This document shows positions 26,535 to 35,747 of a DNA stretch of 64,000 nucleotides, piece after piece (within the stretch, counting starts at the first letter, position 1; each line of letters starts with the position of its first letter). The notes beneath the pieces are model-generated. The model had not been told where the DNA came from. It did no database searches and saw nothing but the letters and a program-made list of their open reading frames with translations. A program made the translations under genes and the position numbers. The stretch comes from Janibacter indicus (GTDB taxonomy: Bacteria > Actinomycetota > Actinomycetes > Actinomycetales > Dermatophilaceae): the NCBI RefSeq assembly GCF_900176385.1, contig NZ_FWXN01000002.1, positions 1 to 64,000 of the forward strand, given 5' to 3'.

Positions 26535-26942
26535 TCAGTCGGTGAGCACCAGCTCGTAGGTCGTGCCCACGTCCATCGTCGGCGTGGCGAGCTCGAGCGC
26601 GCTTCCCCGCTCGACGGTGAACTCCATCTCGTCCGTCGTCAGGTCGATGCCGCCGCCCTCCTTGACCGGCGACATCGCGTCGCTCGTGCGGATCTCCACC
26701 TCGTCGTCATCGACGTCGGTGAAGGTGATCTCGAGGTCGTCGTCGACGCGGACGGTCCGGCCCTCGATCGCCTCGACATCGGTCGTCTCGTCGGTCGACT
26801 GGTGGTCGGGGTCCCAGCCGTTCCAGTCGCTCGCCGTGATCGTCAGCGGGACGGGCTCCTGGTCCCGGTCGAGCACCCCGCACCCGCCCAAGGGCAGCGC
26901 GAGGGCGAGGGCCGTCGTGAGGGTGCGGTGCCGCCGGGTCAT
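26535..26942 (-). CDS. lipoprotein of unknown function
   Basis: A 135-residue exported protein with a signal peptide and lipobox LGGC (Cys about 21), so it should be anchored outside the plasma membrane. The mature part is acidic and beta-rich (TVRVDDDLEITFTDVDDDEVEIRT), compatible with a small Ig-like or immunoglobulin-fold domain. I do not recognise a family. The stop is four bases from the convergent endonuclease stop. The ATG at 26942 follows a GGAGCG site. Confidence 0.8.
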   Translation of the reverse strand: MTRRHRTLTTALALALPLGGCGVLDRDQEPVPLTITASDWNGWDPDHQSTDETTDVEAIEGRTVRVDDDLEITFTDVDDDEVEIRTSDAMSPVKEGGGIDLTTDEMEFTVERGSALELATPTMDVGTTYELVLTD

Positions 26943-27007
26943 GGTCGCTCCTGTCGTCGCTGTCGGGGATGGGACGGGTCGGAGCCTGTCCCGGTTCCAC
27001 TGCGTCC

Positions 27008-27038
27008 TTGACCCTCACACCGTGTGAGGCGACAGGGT
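27008..27038 (+). promoter_or_regulatory. MerR-type promoter with 19-bp spacer and dyad
   Basis: TTGACC (27008-27013) and CAGGGT (27033-27038) are separated by 19 bp, the over-long spacing typical of MerR-controlled promoters. The dyad CCTCACACCGTGTGAGG occupies the spacer. The -10 ends six bases before the ATG at 27045, so the mRNA should be leaderless. The MerR gene directly downstream is the obvious regulator. Confidence 0.8.
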
Positions 27039-27044
27039 GGGCCC

Positions 27045-27887
27045 ATGACCGACACCCCGGACCTCATGTCGATCGGCGAGTTCTCCTCCCGGTCGCGTCT
27101 CAGCGTGCGGATGCTGCGCCACTACGGCGAGCACGGGATCCTCGTGCCCGCCGACGTGGTCGCGGCCTCCGGCTACCGCCGCTACGCGCCCGAGCAGCTC
27201 GCCGACGCCGCCCACGTGCGGCGGCTCCGCGACGTGGGCTTCACGGTGTCCGCCATCTCGGTCCTCCTCGCCGCCCACGGCACCGAGAGCTACCGGCAGG
27301 CACTCGCCCTGCAGCGGGAGTCCCTCGGCGACGAGCTGCGCGCGGCCAAGGAGCGGCTGGCAGTCATCGACCAGCTCCTCGACCAGGAAGGCACTGCCAT
27401 GTCCACCATCACCGTCACCCGTACGACCGTCCCCGCCCGCACCGTCGTCGCGCTGCGCGGCACCGTCCCCGCCTACGACCAGGAGGGCAGGCTGTGGGAG
27501 CGGCTCATGCCCGAGCTCGGGCGCCAGGGTCTGACACCCATCGGTCCGTGCGGCGTCTTCGAGCACGACCCCGAGTACCGCGAGGCCGACCCGACCCTGT
27601 CGATCTGGTTGCCCGTGCCTCCCGGCACCACCGCGCAGGCGCCCCTCGAGGTGCACGAGCTGCCTGAGCAGGAGGTCGTCCTCGCTCGCGTCGAGGGGCC
27701 GTACACGCAGATCAGCGAGGCCCATGCCCGCATCGACGAGCTGGTCCGGTCCGAGGGGCTGACCCTCGCCCCGCGCTCCGGCATCGACGACGACATCGCC
27801 GTCCTCGGCTTCAACCGCTATCTCGTCGACCCCTCGCAGGCCGCCCCGGAGGACCTCGTCACCGAGGTGTGCGTGCCGCTGGCGTGA
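27045..27887 (+). CDS. MerR family regulator with GyrI-like effector domain
   Basis: A 280-residue regulator. The N-terminal MerR winged helix (SIGEFSSRSRLSVRMLRHYGEHGIL, then GYRRYAPEQLADAAHVRRLRDVGF) is followed by a coiled-coil dimer helix (about 85-115). A C-terminal GyrI/AraC-effector domain begins at TVPARTVVALRG. This is the BmrR/TipA-like arrangement in which a bound drug twists the promoter to activate it. The leaderless MerR promoter upstream implies autoregulation. No transporter target is adjacent, so other targets must lie elsewhere. I use ATG 27045 because the predicted transcript starts there. Confidence 0.9.
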   Translation: MTDTPDLMSIGEFSSRSRLSVRMLRHYGEHGILVPADVVAASGYRRYAPEQLADAAHVRRLRDVGFTVSAISVLLAAHGTESYRQALALQRESLGDELRAAKERLAVIDQLLDQEGTAMSTITVTRTTVPARTVVALRGTVPAYDQEGRLWERLMPELGRQGLTPIGPCGVFEHDPEYREADPTLSIWLPVPPGTTAQAPLEVHELPEQEVVLARVEGPYTQISEAHARIDELVRSEGLTLAPRSGIDDDIAVLGFNRYLVDPSQAAPEDLVTEVCVPLA

Positions 27888-27930
27888 CGCACGCTCGCCC
27901 CCCTTCGTCCTCGCCTGACAGGATCGGGAC

Positions 27931-29187
27931 ATGCGCTCTCCCGTGCCCGACTACCTGACCGAGGTCGCCGAGGCCTGCTCCGCGACGAAGGGGGGCGAGC
28001 CCGCCTCCTACATCCCCGAGCTGGCGAAGGTCGACCCCGACCGCTTCGGCATCGCGCTCGCGACGATCGACGGCGAGGTCTATGCCGTCGGTGACGCCGA
28101 GCACGAGTTCACGATCCAGTCGATCTCCAAGGCCTTCGTCTACGGGCTGGCCGTGCGCGACCACGGTCTGGAGCAGGTCCTGGAGAGGATCGACGTCGAG
28201 CCGAGCGGCGAACCCTTCGACGAGCTCTCCCTCGACGCCAGTGGCCGCCCGCGCAACCCGATGATCAACGCCGGGGCGATCACCGCCCACACCCTCGTCG
28301 GCGAGCCCGACACCGCGCCCCACGAGCGGGTCGAGCGGATCATCCGGCTCCTGTCCGACCTCGCCGGTCGTGAGCTGTCCGTCGACGAGGACGTGTGGCG
28401 CTCGGAGGTCGCCACCGCCGACCGCAACCTGGCCATCGCCCACATGCTGCGTAGCCACGGCATCCTCACCGACTCGGCGGAGGAGGTCGTGAGCGCCTAC
28501 TCACGCCAGTGCGCCGTGCTCGTCACCGCGCGCGATCTCGCGCTCATGGCGGCGACCCTTGCCAACGGCGGCGTGCAGCCGGTGACCGGCAAGCAGGTCT
28601 TCACCGGCGCCCAGGTCCGCCACGTCATGTCGGTCATGCTCACCTGCGGCATGTACGACTCCGCCGGCGACTGGGTCTCCTCCGTCGGCATCCCGGCCAA
28701 GAGCGGGGTCGGGGGCGGCATCATCGGGGCGATGCCCGGGCAGGCGGGTCTGGCGACGTTCGCCCCGCCGCTCGACGCCCATGGCAACAGCGTGCGTGGC
28801 GTCGAGACCTTCGAGCGGCTCTCCCGCGACATGGGCATGCACCTCATGAAGGTCGAGCCGCCCGCCCGGTCGGTCATCCAGTCCAGCCGGGTCATCGAGC
28901 ACCGCGGCGAGCAGGTGCGGGTCTACTACCTCGTCGGCACGATCGGCTTCAGCGGGGCCGAGCACGTCGTGCGCCGGCTCTCCGAGCACCCGCCGCAGGA
29001 GCAGGGCATCGCGCTCGACCTCACCGGTGTGCACTCGGTGACCGACGTCGGCCGCCGGATGATCCTCGAGACCGCGCGCCGTCTGCGACTCGACGGTCAC
29101 GAGGTCTATCTCGTCGACGCCGACGACGTCCTCCCGCAGCCCGACCCGGGCGACGGGCGCGAGCTGCCGCAGCTGGCGGACCGGTGA
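27931..29187 (+). CDS. glsA: glutaminase A with C-terminal STAS domain
   Basis: A 418-residue protein. Residues 1-295 are a serine-dependent glutaminase with the beta-lactamase-like fold: nucleophile motif SISK (about 66-69), NPMINAGAI (about 108-116), and the Y-x-x motif region MLTCGMYDSAGDW near 245. It deaminates glutamine to glutamate and ammonia. The last 110 residues form a STAS domain (GIALDLTGVHSVTDVGRRMI), a fusion known in actinobacterial glutaminases and presumed regulatory. ATG 27931 follows AGGATCG. A TKGG insertion near the N-terminus is encoded by the repeated CGAAGGGG motif. The stop overlaps the next gene (TGATG). Confidence 0.92.
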   Translation: MRSPVPDYLTEVAEACSATKGGEPASYIPELAKVDPDRFGIALATIDGEVYAVGDAEHEFTIQSISKAFVYGLAVRDHGLEQVLERIDVEPSGEPFDELSLDASGRPRNPMINAGAITAHTLVGEPDTAPHERVERIIRLLSDLAGRELSVDEDVWRSEVATADRNLAIAHMLRSHGILTDSAEEVVSAYSRQCAVLVTARDLALMAATLANGGVQPVTGKQVFTGAQVRHVMSVMLTCGMYDSAGDWVSSVGIPAKSGVGGGIIGAMPGQAGLATFAPPLDAHGNSVRGVETFERLSRDMGMHLMKVEPPARSVIQSSRVIEHRGEQVRVYYLVGTIGFSGAEHVVRRLSEHPPQEQGIALDLTGVHSVTDVGRRMILETARRLRLDGHEVYLVDADDVLPQPDPGDGRELPQLADR

Positions 29188-29957
29188 TGCCGCGCCGCCT
29201 GATCTACCCGGTCCCGGCCTGGGACCCCGAGGGCGGCCTGCCCGTCGAGACGACACCCGGCGGCGCCCACCTCGTCCACGCGCCGGCCCCGGCGGGCGGT
29301 CGCACGATCGTCTACCTGCACGGCAACGGCTCCGACCTGGCCTCGATCAGCCCGCTCGCCGGGCTCTTCGCCCGGCACGGCCTCGGCTTCGCGGCCGTGG
29401 AGTACCCCGGATACGGCCCGGCGGCGGGACGTCCGCACCAGGAGGCGATCCTCGCGGCTGCACGCGACGGGCTGGCGCACCTCTCCCTTCGCGCAGAGCG
29501 GACGGTGCTCGTGGGTGAGTCGCTCGGCTCGTCGGTGGCGGCGCACCTGGCCGCGGAGGGCCTCCTCCACGACGGAGGGTCCTCGAAGGGGAGCGGGCGT
29601 CTCGTCCTCGTCTCGCCCTTCACCTCGATGACCGCGATGGTGCAGCGGGTCGTGCGGGTCTTCCCGCGGCAGCTGGTCCCCGATCGCTGGGAGACCGACG
29701 CGCTGGTCGAGCGGATCGACGTACCGACCCTGCTCGTCCACGGCGAGCGCGACGACCTCGTGCCGCCCGGGATGAGCGAGCAGCTGGCACGAGGGATCTC
29801 GTCGTCGCAGCGGGTCGTCGTGCCGGGCCGCACCCACAACGACCTGTGGGAGGCGCCGAGCGAGTGCCTCGAGGTCGTCGCCCGATTCGCCACGCAGGAC
29901 CTCGGCGGCGCCGCCCTCGAGGGCAGCACCGACGCGGGACGAAACCCGCTGTCCTGA
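29187..29957 (+). CDS. alpha/beta hydrolase
   Basis: A 256-residue alpha/beta hydrolase of the BEM46/ABHD13 type. The oxyanion-hole segment is VYLHGNGSD (about 44-52), nucleophile GESLGSS (about 112-118), acid in HGERDDLVP and histidine in PGRTHNDL. It would hydrolyse an ester or amide; the substrate is unknown. Its start overlaps the glutaminase stop by one base, so the two are translated together. No signal peptide is seen. The gene ends just upstream of the tmsAB unit. Confidence 0.87.
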   Translation: MPRRLIYPVPAWDPEGGLPVETTPGGAHLVHAPAPAGGRTIVYLHGNGSDLASISPLAGLFARHGLGFAAVEYPGYGPAAGRPHQEAILAAARDGLAHLSLRAERTVLVGESLGSSVAAHLAAEGLLHDGGSSKGSGRLVLVSPFTSMTAMVQRVVRVFPRQLVPDRWETDALVERIDVPTLLVHGERDDLVPPGMSEQLARGISSSQRVVVPGRTHNDLWEAPSECLEVVARFATQDLGGAALEGSTDAGRNPLS

Positions 29958-29979
29958 CCTCCGGCCCGAGGAGTAGATT

Positions 29980-31371
29980 GTGTGCTCGATGCAGGTAATT
30001 GGCTGGCAGGCACACGAGGCTGCGGTCGAGCGACTGGTCCGCTCGCACGCGGCGATCCCGCACGGGGCCACGGTCCGGCTCGCCAAGCGCACGTCCAACC
30101 TCTTCCGCCCCCGGGCGCAGACCGAGGTGCCGGGCCTCGACGTCACGGGGCTCGCGGGGGTCATCGAGGTCGACCCGACGACGCAGACCGCCCAGGTCCA
30201 GGGCATGTGCACCTACGAGGACCTCGTCGCGGCCACGCTGCCGCACGGGCTGATCCCGCTCGTCGTCCCGCAGCTGCGCACGATCACCCTCGGCGGGGCG
30301 GTGACCGGTCTGGGCATCGAGGCGACGAGCTTCCGCAACGGCCTGCCGCACGAGTCGGTCCTCGAGCTCGACGTCCTCACCGGGTCGGGCGAGATCGTCA
30401 CCGCCCGGCCGGAGGGCGAGCACGCCGACCTCTTCCACGCCTTCCCCAACTCCTACGGCTCGCTCGGCTACGCCACCCGACTGCACATCGAGCTCGAGGC
30501 GGTGCCGTCGCGGGTCGCACTGCGGCACCTGGGCTTCGACGACGCGCACGCGGCCGCCGCCGCGATCGAGGAGATCGTCGCTGCCGGCGAGCACGACGGG
30601 GAGCGGGTCGACGCCCTCGACGGGGTGGCCTTCGCCCCGGACGAGATCTACCTGACCCTCGCGCGGTGGACCGACGAGCCGGGGGAGACGAGCGACTACA
30701 CCGGCCAGCAGATCTACTACCGCTCGGTGCGCGAGCGCACGAGCGACCTGCTGACGATGCACGACTACCTGTGGCGCTGGGACACCGACTGGTTCTGGTG
30801 CTCCGGGGCCTTCGGGGTGCAGCACCCCCTCGTGCGACGGCTGTGGCCCAGGGGCTGGCGTCGCTCCGACGTCTACCACCGGCTCGTGGCGCTCGACCGA
30901 CGGCACGGCATCGTCGACCGGCTCGACGCACGCGCCGGGCGACCACGCCGGGAGCGGGTCATCCAGGACATCGAGGTGCCCACGGACCGGCTGGCCGACT
31001 TCCTCGAGTGGTTCGACGCGCGGATCGGCATGCGGCCGGTGTGGCTGTGCCCCCTTCGTCTGCGGGAGGTCGACGGTCGGGCACGCACCTGGCCCGGCTA
31101 CCCGCTCGAGCCCGGGCGCACCTACGTCAACGTCGGCTTCTGGGGCACGGTCCACGTCGGTCCGGAGGCGCCCGAGGGGCCGCGCAACCGCGCGATCGAG
31201 GCCGAGGTGACCGCCCTCGGCGGGCACAAGTCGCTCTACTCCGAGGCCTTCTACACGCGCGAGGACTTCGACCGCCTCTACGGCGGCGCCCAACTCGCCG
31301 CCGTCCGGCGGCGCTACGACCCGGCCGGCCGACTGACCGACCTCTACGACAAGGTGGTCCGCACCCCGTGA
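29980..31371 (+). CDS. tmsA: FAD-binding oxidoreductase of 10-methyl fatty acid synthesis
   Basis: A 463-residue PCMH-type flavoprotein with an N-terminal FAD domain (LAKRTSNLFRPR, then VQGMCTYEDLVAATL, then PQLRTITLGGAVTGLGIEATSFRNGLPHE, positions about 28-125) and a C-terminal cap. Directly coupled to a cyclopropane-fatty-acid-synthase-like methyltransferase (GTGA overlap), it matches the tmsA-tmsB pair (also called bfaA-bfaB). There the methyltransferase makes a 10-methylene acyl chain and the flavoprotein reduces it to the 10-methyl acid such as tuberculostearic acid. GTG 29980 has AGGAG six bases upstream; ATG 29989 is an alternative. Lipid products are inferred, not shown. Confidence 0.88.
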   Translation: MCSMQVIGWQAHEAAVERLVRSHAAIPHGATVRLAKRTSNLFRPRAQTEVPGLDVTGLAGVIEVDPTTQTAQVQGMCTYEDLVAATLPHGLIPLVVPQLRTITLGGAVTGLGIEATSFRNGLPHESVLELDVLTGSGEIVTARPEGEHADLFHAFPNSYGSLGYATRLHIELEAVPSRVALRHLGFDDAHAAAAAIEEIVAAGEHDGERVDALDGVAFAPDEIYLTLARWTDEPGETSDYTGQQIYYRSVRERTSDLLTMHDYLWRWDTDWFWCSGAFGVQHPLVRRLWPRGWRRSDVYHRLVALDRRHGIVDRLDARAGRPRRERVIQDIEVPTDRLADFLEWFDARIGMRPVWLCPLRLREVDGRARTWPGYPLEPGRTYVNVGFWGTVHVGPEAPEGPRNRAIEAEVTALGGHKSLYSEAFYTREDFDRLYGGAQLAAVRRRYDPAGRLTDLYDKVVRTP

Positions 31372-32636
31372 GCACGATCAAGATCGCCGACGCCCTCGCC
31401 GGCATCCTCCCCGCCGACCTGCCGGTACGGGTCACGGCCTACGACGGCAGCGCCGCGGGGCCGACCGATGCGCCGATCGGTCTCGAGCTGCGGACCGAGC
31501 GCGGCCTGCGCTACCTGCTCACCGCCCCTGGAGACCTCGGCATGGCGCGGGCCTGGGTCGCCGGTGACCTCACGGGCACCGGCTTCCACCCGGGCAACCT
31601 CTACCCGCTCCTCGACCTGATGAGCAGCACCGACCGGTGGCGGGTCCCCGGCCCGGCAGAAGCCCTCGAGCTCGTGCGCGGGCTCGGCTGGGAGCACCTC
31701 AACCCCCCGCCGCCCCCGCCGCAGGAGCACCTACCGCGCTGGCGCCGGGTCGTCGAGGGCCTGCGGCACAGCCGCTCTCGCGACGCGGAGGTCATCCACC
31801 ACCACTACGACGTGTCCAACCGCTTCTACGAGCTGGTCCTCGGGCCATCGATGACCTACACGTGCGCGGTCTACCCGACGGCGGACGCCACCCTCGAGCA
31901 GGCGCAGGAGCACAAGTACGAGCTCATCGCCCGCAAGCTCGACCTCCAGCCCGGGCAGCGGCTGCTCGACGTCGGCTGCGGCTGGGGTGGCATGGTCCGC
32001 CACGCCGCGAAGCACCACGGCGTCAAGGCGCTCGGCGTGACGCTCTCCCGGGAGCAGGCCGACTGGGCCAAGCTCGCCATCGACCGCGAGGGCCTGGGCG
32101 AGCTGGCCGAGGTGCGCTTCATGGACTACCGCGACGTGCCCGAGAGCGACTTCGACGCGATCAGCTCGATCGGCCTCACCGAGCACATCGGCGTGGCCAA
32201 CTACCCGGCCTACTTCGCGGCGATGCGCGACAAGCTGCGGCCGCACGGACGCCTGCTCAACCACTGCATCACGCGCGACCACAACCGCTCGACCCGCACC
32301 GGCGCCTTCATCGACCGCTATGTCTTCCCCGACGGGGAGCTCACCGGTGCGGGCACGGTCATCGCGCGGATGCAGGACGCGGGGCTGGAGCTGCAGCACG
32401 CGGAGAACTTCCGGGTCCACTACGCCCGCACGCTCGCCGGCTGGGTGGACAACCTCGTCGAGCACTGGGACGAGTGCGTCGCCGAGGTCGGTGAGGGCAC
32501 GGCCCGCCTGTGGGGCCTCTACCTCGTGGGCTCACGGATCGGCTTCGAGCGCCACGACATCGAGCTGACCCACGTGCTGGCGACCAGGACGGACGCCCCG
32601 GGCGTCAGTGGTTATCCGCTGCGCCACACCTTCTGA
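31368..32636 (+). CDS. tmsB: SAM-dependent fatty acid C10 methyltransferase (CFA synthase-like)
   Basis: A 422-residue enzyme of the cyclopropane fatty acid synthase family (Mycolic_acid_cyclopropane synthase). Key segments are HHHYDVSNRFYELVLGPSMTYTCAVY (about 140-165), the SAM motif LLDVGCGWGGM (about 198-208), GLTEHIG and the C-terminal RVHYARTLAGW..N. It methylates the double bond of phospholipid-bound oleoyl chains; with the upstream reductase the product is the 10-methyl branched acid. The start is GTG 31368 overlapping the tmsA stop. A small third gene reported in some tms clusters is not seen here. Confidence 0.9.
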   Translation: MSTIKIADALAGILPADLPVRVTAYDGSAAGPTDAPIGLELRTERGLRYLLTAPGDLGMARAWVAGDLTGTGFHPGNLYPLLDLMSSTDRWRVPGPAEALELVRGLGWEHLNPPPPPPQEHLPRWRRVVEGLRHSRSRDAEVIHHHYDVSNRFYELVLGPSMTYTCAVYPTADATLEQAQEHKYELIARKLDLQPGQRLLDVGCGWGGMVRHAAKHHGVKALGVTLSREQADWAKLAIDREGLGELAEVRFMDYRDVPESDFDAISSIGLTEHIGVANYPAYFAAMRDKLRPHGRLLNHCITRDHNRSTRTGAFIDRYVFPDGELTGAGTVIARMQDAGLELQHAENFRVHYARTLAGWVDNLVEHWDECVAEVGEGTARLWGLYLVGSRIGFERHDIELTHVLATRTDAPGVSGYPLRHTF

Positions 32637-32657
32637 CCGGCCAGCGGGGGCGGGCGG

Positions 32658-33452
32658 TCAGGCGTGCCCGGAGAGCTGCCCCATGCGCGACTCGAGGGCG
32701 GTGAGCATCGCGCTGCAGCGCTTGCCGGCGTCCTTGCGGGCCGCCTTGCCGGTGGCCTCGCCGGGCTCGGTGCACATCGGCAGCACGTCGACGGAGAGGC
32801 GGGCGCCTCCGGCGAGGGAGCGCAGCTCGTCGAGATTGGCGGCGAAGGGGGAGCCGCTGCCGGGGGAGTAGTAGCGCACCGCCTCGTCGACCTCGTCGGG
32901 GAAGAGGTCGGCCTTGGTGACGACGATGACCAGCCACACCGGCTTGTCACGGCGCAGCGCCATCGAGGCGATGCGGTGTGCGGTGATGGTCCAGTCCTCG
33001 AGCTCCGCGGCGAGCAGCTCCTCGCGGGTCGCGACGGCCTCGCCGGAGGTCCCGGCGGTGCGGCGCGCCGTGGCGTGCCCCCAGGCGACGACGTGGAGCA
33101 CCCCGTCGACCGGGTCGTCGTGGAAGACCTCGTCGAGCGCGCCCAGCCGGGTCGCGGCGTTGTCGCCGGGGACGACGCGGAAGCGGAAGCCGCGGCCCTT
33201 GGCCATCCGCCGGGTGCGGCGCTCCATCGTCGCCGAGCCCACCTCGACGGTGCTCTCGGCGGAGGTGCGGCGGGCCAGGCGGTCGGCGAGGCGGGTCTTG
33301 CCGACGCCCGTCATGCCGGTGACGGCGACCGTCGGGAAGCGTCCGCGGAAGAGGTGACTCAGCTGGTGCGGCGCCCCCGACAGCGCGGAGAGCGCCCCAC
33401 CGGCGATGCTCGTGCCGACGGCGGTCCGGGTCGCGGACGACATGCGCGCCAT
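32658..33452 (-). CDS. P-loop GTPase-like protein
   Basis: A 264-residue protein with a G1/Walker A motif GMTGVGKT (about 46-53) and a G4-like TKAD (about 176-179), so a GTP-binding P-loop NTPase is likely. An amphipathic Ala/Gly-rich start (GTSIAGGALSALSGA) may contact membrane. The DGVLHVVAWGHATARRT segment has the usual strand before the switch region. No named family is recognised. ATG 33452 is one base after the stop of the mycoredoxin-like gene, so the two form an operon. Confidence 0.75.
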   Translation of the reverse strand: MARMSSATRTAVGTSIAGGALSALSGAPHQLSHLFRGRFPTVAVTGMTGVGKTRLADRLARRTSAESTVEVGSATMERRTRRMAKGRGFRFRVVPGDNAATRLGALDEVFHDDPVDGVLHVVAWGHATARRTAGTSGEAVATREELLAAELEDWTITAHRIASMALRRDKPVWLVIVVTKADLFPDEVDEAVRYYSPGSGSPFAANLDELRSLAGGARLSVDVLPMCTEPGEATGKAARKDAGKRCSAMLTALESRMGQLSGHA

Positions 33453-33453
33453 G

Positions 33454-33729
33454 TCAGGCGAGCTGCTTCTTGACGTCGGCCAGCGAGGGGTTGGTCGCGG
33501 ACGACCCGTCGGGGAAGAGCAGCGTCGGCACCGTCTGGTTGCCGCCGTTGATCGTCTCGACGAGCTCGGCCGTGCCGGGCGTGGTCTCGATGTTGACCTC
33601 GGTGTAGGCGATGCCCTCACGGTCCAGCTGGGACTTCAGGCGACGGCAGTAGCCGCACCACGTCGTGGAGAACATCGTCACCGTGCCGTCAGCGGGCAGG
33701 TCGAGGCCGGGGGGCAGGATCTCGCGCAC
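33454..33729 (-). CDS. mycoredoxin / glutaredoxin-like protein
   Basis: A 91-residue thioredoxin-fold protein with the active site WCGYC (about 24-28), then TEVNIETTPGTAELV and the cis-Pro turn TVPTLLF. The size and CGYC pair match mycoredoxin-1, the actinobacterial oxidoreductase that uses mycothiol to remove mycothiolated disulfides in the cytoplasm. I chose GTG 33729, which has GGAGGG six bases before it, over TTG 33747. It is followed by the P-loop gene after one base. Confidence 0.88.
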   Translation of the reverse strand: MREILPPGLDLPADGTVTMFSTTWCGYCRRLKSQLDREGIAYTEVNIETTPGTAELVETINGGNQTVPTLLFPDGSSATNPSLADVKKQLA

Positions 33730-33793
33730 GTTCACCCCTCCAGCCAACCACGAGTTGCCCGGATCTCCCGCACTCGGGGGCCTGTCGACCCCG

Positions 33794-34471
33794 TCAGGCG
33801 GCCTCGACGTGGTCGAAGGGCACGGTGAGCAGCGTCCCTCGGCCGCGCACGTGGAAGCGGGTGCGGCCCCGCTTGACGACGACCCCGACGAAGCCCTCGT
33901 AGCGCCCCGGGGTGAGCACGCGCACCCGGTCGCCGATGGCGACGAGCTCCCCGGCGCCCTCGCGGCGGGCCGACAGCTGCGTCGTCGCCAGGTCGCGTTG
34001 GTACGAAGGGGGCATGACCGCGGGCACCCCGTGGTGGGTCCACGTGAAGATCGCCTCGGGGTCGAAGCCGCGGCTGCACTGACGGCACGAGGAGACGCGG
34101 GTCGGGCGCCGGTGGCGGTCGATGGTGTGCCCGGCAGGGCAGGTGCCGACCCAGTCGCCGGGGATGGTCCCGGCCTCGGTCGGCAGGCAGCGCTCGGGGA
34201 CCGCGCCGATCGACGCCGCGATCGCGCGCCACGCCGGGCCGTGCCCGACGCCCGGCCCGGCGAGGGCGTGGGCGATCTCGTGGAGCACGGTGTCGCGGAC
34301 CTGCGCGACGTCGTGCAGCTCGGTGAGGGGCCGGCTCAGCCCGATGGTCCGTTGCCCCGGTCGGCACACCCCGGCACGCCGCTTGGCCCGGTCGAAGATC
34401 AGCTGCCACCCCTGCAGGCCGTGCTCGTCCATGAGCCCCCGTGCCATCTCGCGCGCCGCCCCGATCTCCAT
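33794..34471 (-). CDS. SprT-like zinc metalloprotease
   Basis: A 225-residue SprT-like protein. The N-terminal helix EARxxAR-type segment (AAREMARGLMDEHGLQGW) and the strand FDRAKRRAGVC lead to the zinc motif HEIAHALAG (about 83-91), with a third ligand in GHGPAW. A zinc-ribbon region (Cys in GTCPAGH and SCRQC) follows. SprT/Spartan relatives cleave DNA-bound or other proteins, and the bacterial role is unclear. ATG 34471 fits the family start and follows a TACGCT -10 by eight bases. GTG 34513 would add 14 residues. Confidence 0.82.
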   Translation of the reverse strand: MEIGAAREMARGLMDEHGLQGWQLIFDRAKRRAGVCRPGQRTIGLSRPLTELHDVAQVRDTVLHEIAHALAGPGVGHGPAWRAIAASIGAVPERCLPTEAGTIPGDWVGTCPAGHTIDRHRRPTRVSSCRQCSRGFDPEAIFTWTHHGVPAVMPPSYQRDLATTQLSARREGAGELVAIGDRVRVLTPGRYEGFVGVVVKRGRTRFHVRGRGTLLTVPFDHVEAA

Positions 34472-34605
34472 GAGCACCGAGCGTAGGCGCTCGGCGAGGG
34501 GCGCCCGGACCACGCGACGACCTGGGGACGACCCCCTTCGTCGGGGTGGGTCTGGGGACGACGTGCCGGGGAATATGTGCCTGGTGCAGGCGGTTGCCCA
34601 CGGGT

Positions 34606-35601
34606 GTGATCCCGAAGCTCTCCCTCCTCGACCTGGCCACCGTGGGCCGCGACCAGCCGATCAGCGAGGCGCTCGCCGACACCGTCACCCTCGCGCAGCG
34701 GGCCGACGACCTGGGTGCCTTCGAGCGACTGTGGTTCGCCGAGCACCACAACATGTCGAGCATCGCCTCCGCAGCGACCTCGGTGCTCATCGCCCACGTC
34801 GCCTCGCAGACCCGACGGATCCGCGTCGGCTCCGGCGGCGTCATGCTGCCCAACCACTCGCCGCTCGTCATCGCCGAGCAGTTCGGCACCCTCGCCGAGC
34901 TCCACCCGGGCCGCATCGACCTCGGTCTCGGGCGCGCGCCCGGCACCGACGGCGCCACGCTGCGCGCGCTGCGCACCGACCCACGTGCCGCCGAGGCCTT
35001 CCCCCAGGACGTGCGCGAGCTGCAGGGCTACCTCGCCGACGAGTCGACGGTCGAGGGCATCCACGCCTACCCGGGCCGTGGGACCCGCGTGCCGCTCTAC
35101 ATCCTCGGCTCCTCCCTCTTCGGCGCCCAGCTCGCCGCGGCCTACGGCCTGCCTTACGCCTTCGCCAGCCACTTCGCGCCCGATGCCCTCGAGCAGGCGG
35201 TGCGCGTCTACCGCGAGCGCTTCACCCCGAGCGAGCAGCTGCAGCAGCCGCACGTCATCGCCGCGCTCAACGTCATCGCCGCCGACGACTCGGCCGAGGC
35301 CGCCGAGGCCCGCGACCGAGTGCTGCGGGCCCGCGTGCGGATGCTCGCCGGCAGGGTCGGCTCGGGTGGCCTCGACGAGGAGATGGTGACGGCGCTGCTC
35401 GACACCCACGTCGGCGCGCAGGCCCGGCACATGCTCACCCACACCGTCGCCGGGGACGCGGCCGAGGTGGCACAGGGTCTGGCCGACTTCGCCGCGCTGT
35501 CCGACGCCGACGAGCTCATGGTCACCAACCCGGCTCCCCTTCTGCCGCAACGGATCCGGACCCTCGAGATCCTCGCCGGGCTGGACGACAACGGGAGCTG
35601 A
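34606..35601 (+). CDS. LLM-class flavin-dependent oxidoreductase (luciferase-like)
   Basis: A 331-residue bacterial luciferase-fold protein. Typical features are [10 protein letters not shown] at the start, [20 protein letters not shown] (about 47-66), [23 protein letters not shown] and [14 protein letters not shown] (about 108-121), which bind FMN or F420. This subgroup (alkanal monooxygenase-like, often annotated MsnO8) has no agreed substrate. I start it at GTG 34606; upstream frame extension gives cysteine-rich non-homologous sequence. It is monocistronic and divergent from the SprT-like gene. Confidence 0.88.
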   Translation: MIPKLSLLDLATVGRDQPISEALADTVTLAQRADDLGAFERLWFAEHHNMSSIASAATSVLIAHVASQTRRIRVGSGGVMLPNHSPLVIAEQFGTLAELHPGRIDLGLGRAPGTDGATLRALRTDPRAAEAFPQDVRELQGYLADESTVEGIHAYPGRGTRVPLYILGSSLFGAQLAAAYGLPYAFASHFAPDALEQAVRVYRERFTPSEQLQQPHVIAALNVIAADDSAEAAEARDRVLRARVRMLAGRVGSGGLDEEMVTALLDTHVGAQARHMLTHTVAGDAAEVAQGLADFAALSDADELMVTNPAPLLPQRIRTLEILAGLDDNGS

Positions 35602-35747
35602 CCCCCCTTCGACCCTCCTGATGAAGTCCTGACGGCGACTGCCCGAACCGTGACGGCACGAGGATGGAGTCATGGTGACGGCCGCGCATAGCGTCCACTC
35701 ACGAAGGCGACACGACCGTGCCGCCGGGTTGCTGAAGGGAACGCCAC

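Noticed and set aside
32658-33620. Longer version of the P-loop protein starting at 33620
   Set aside because: The extension would read through the mycoredoxin gene in the wrong frame with a Ser/Thr/Pro/Arg shadow composition; ATG 33452 is right after the mycoredoxin stop.
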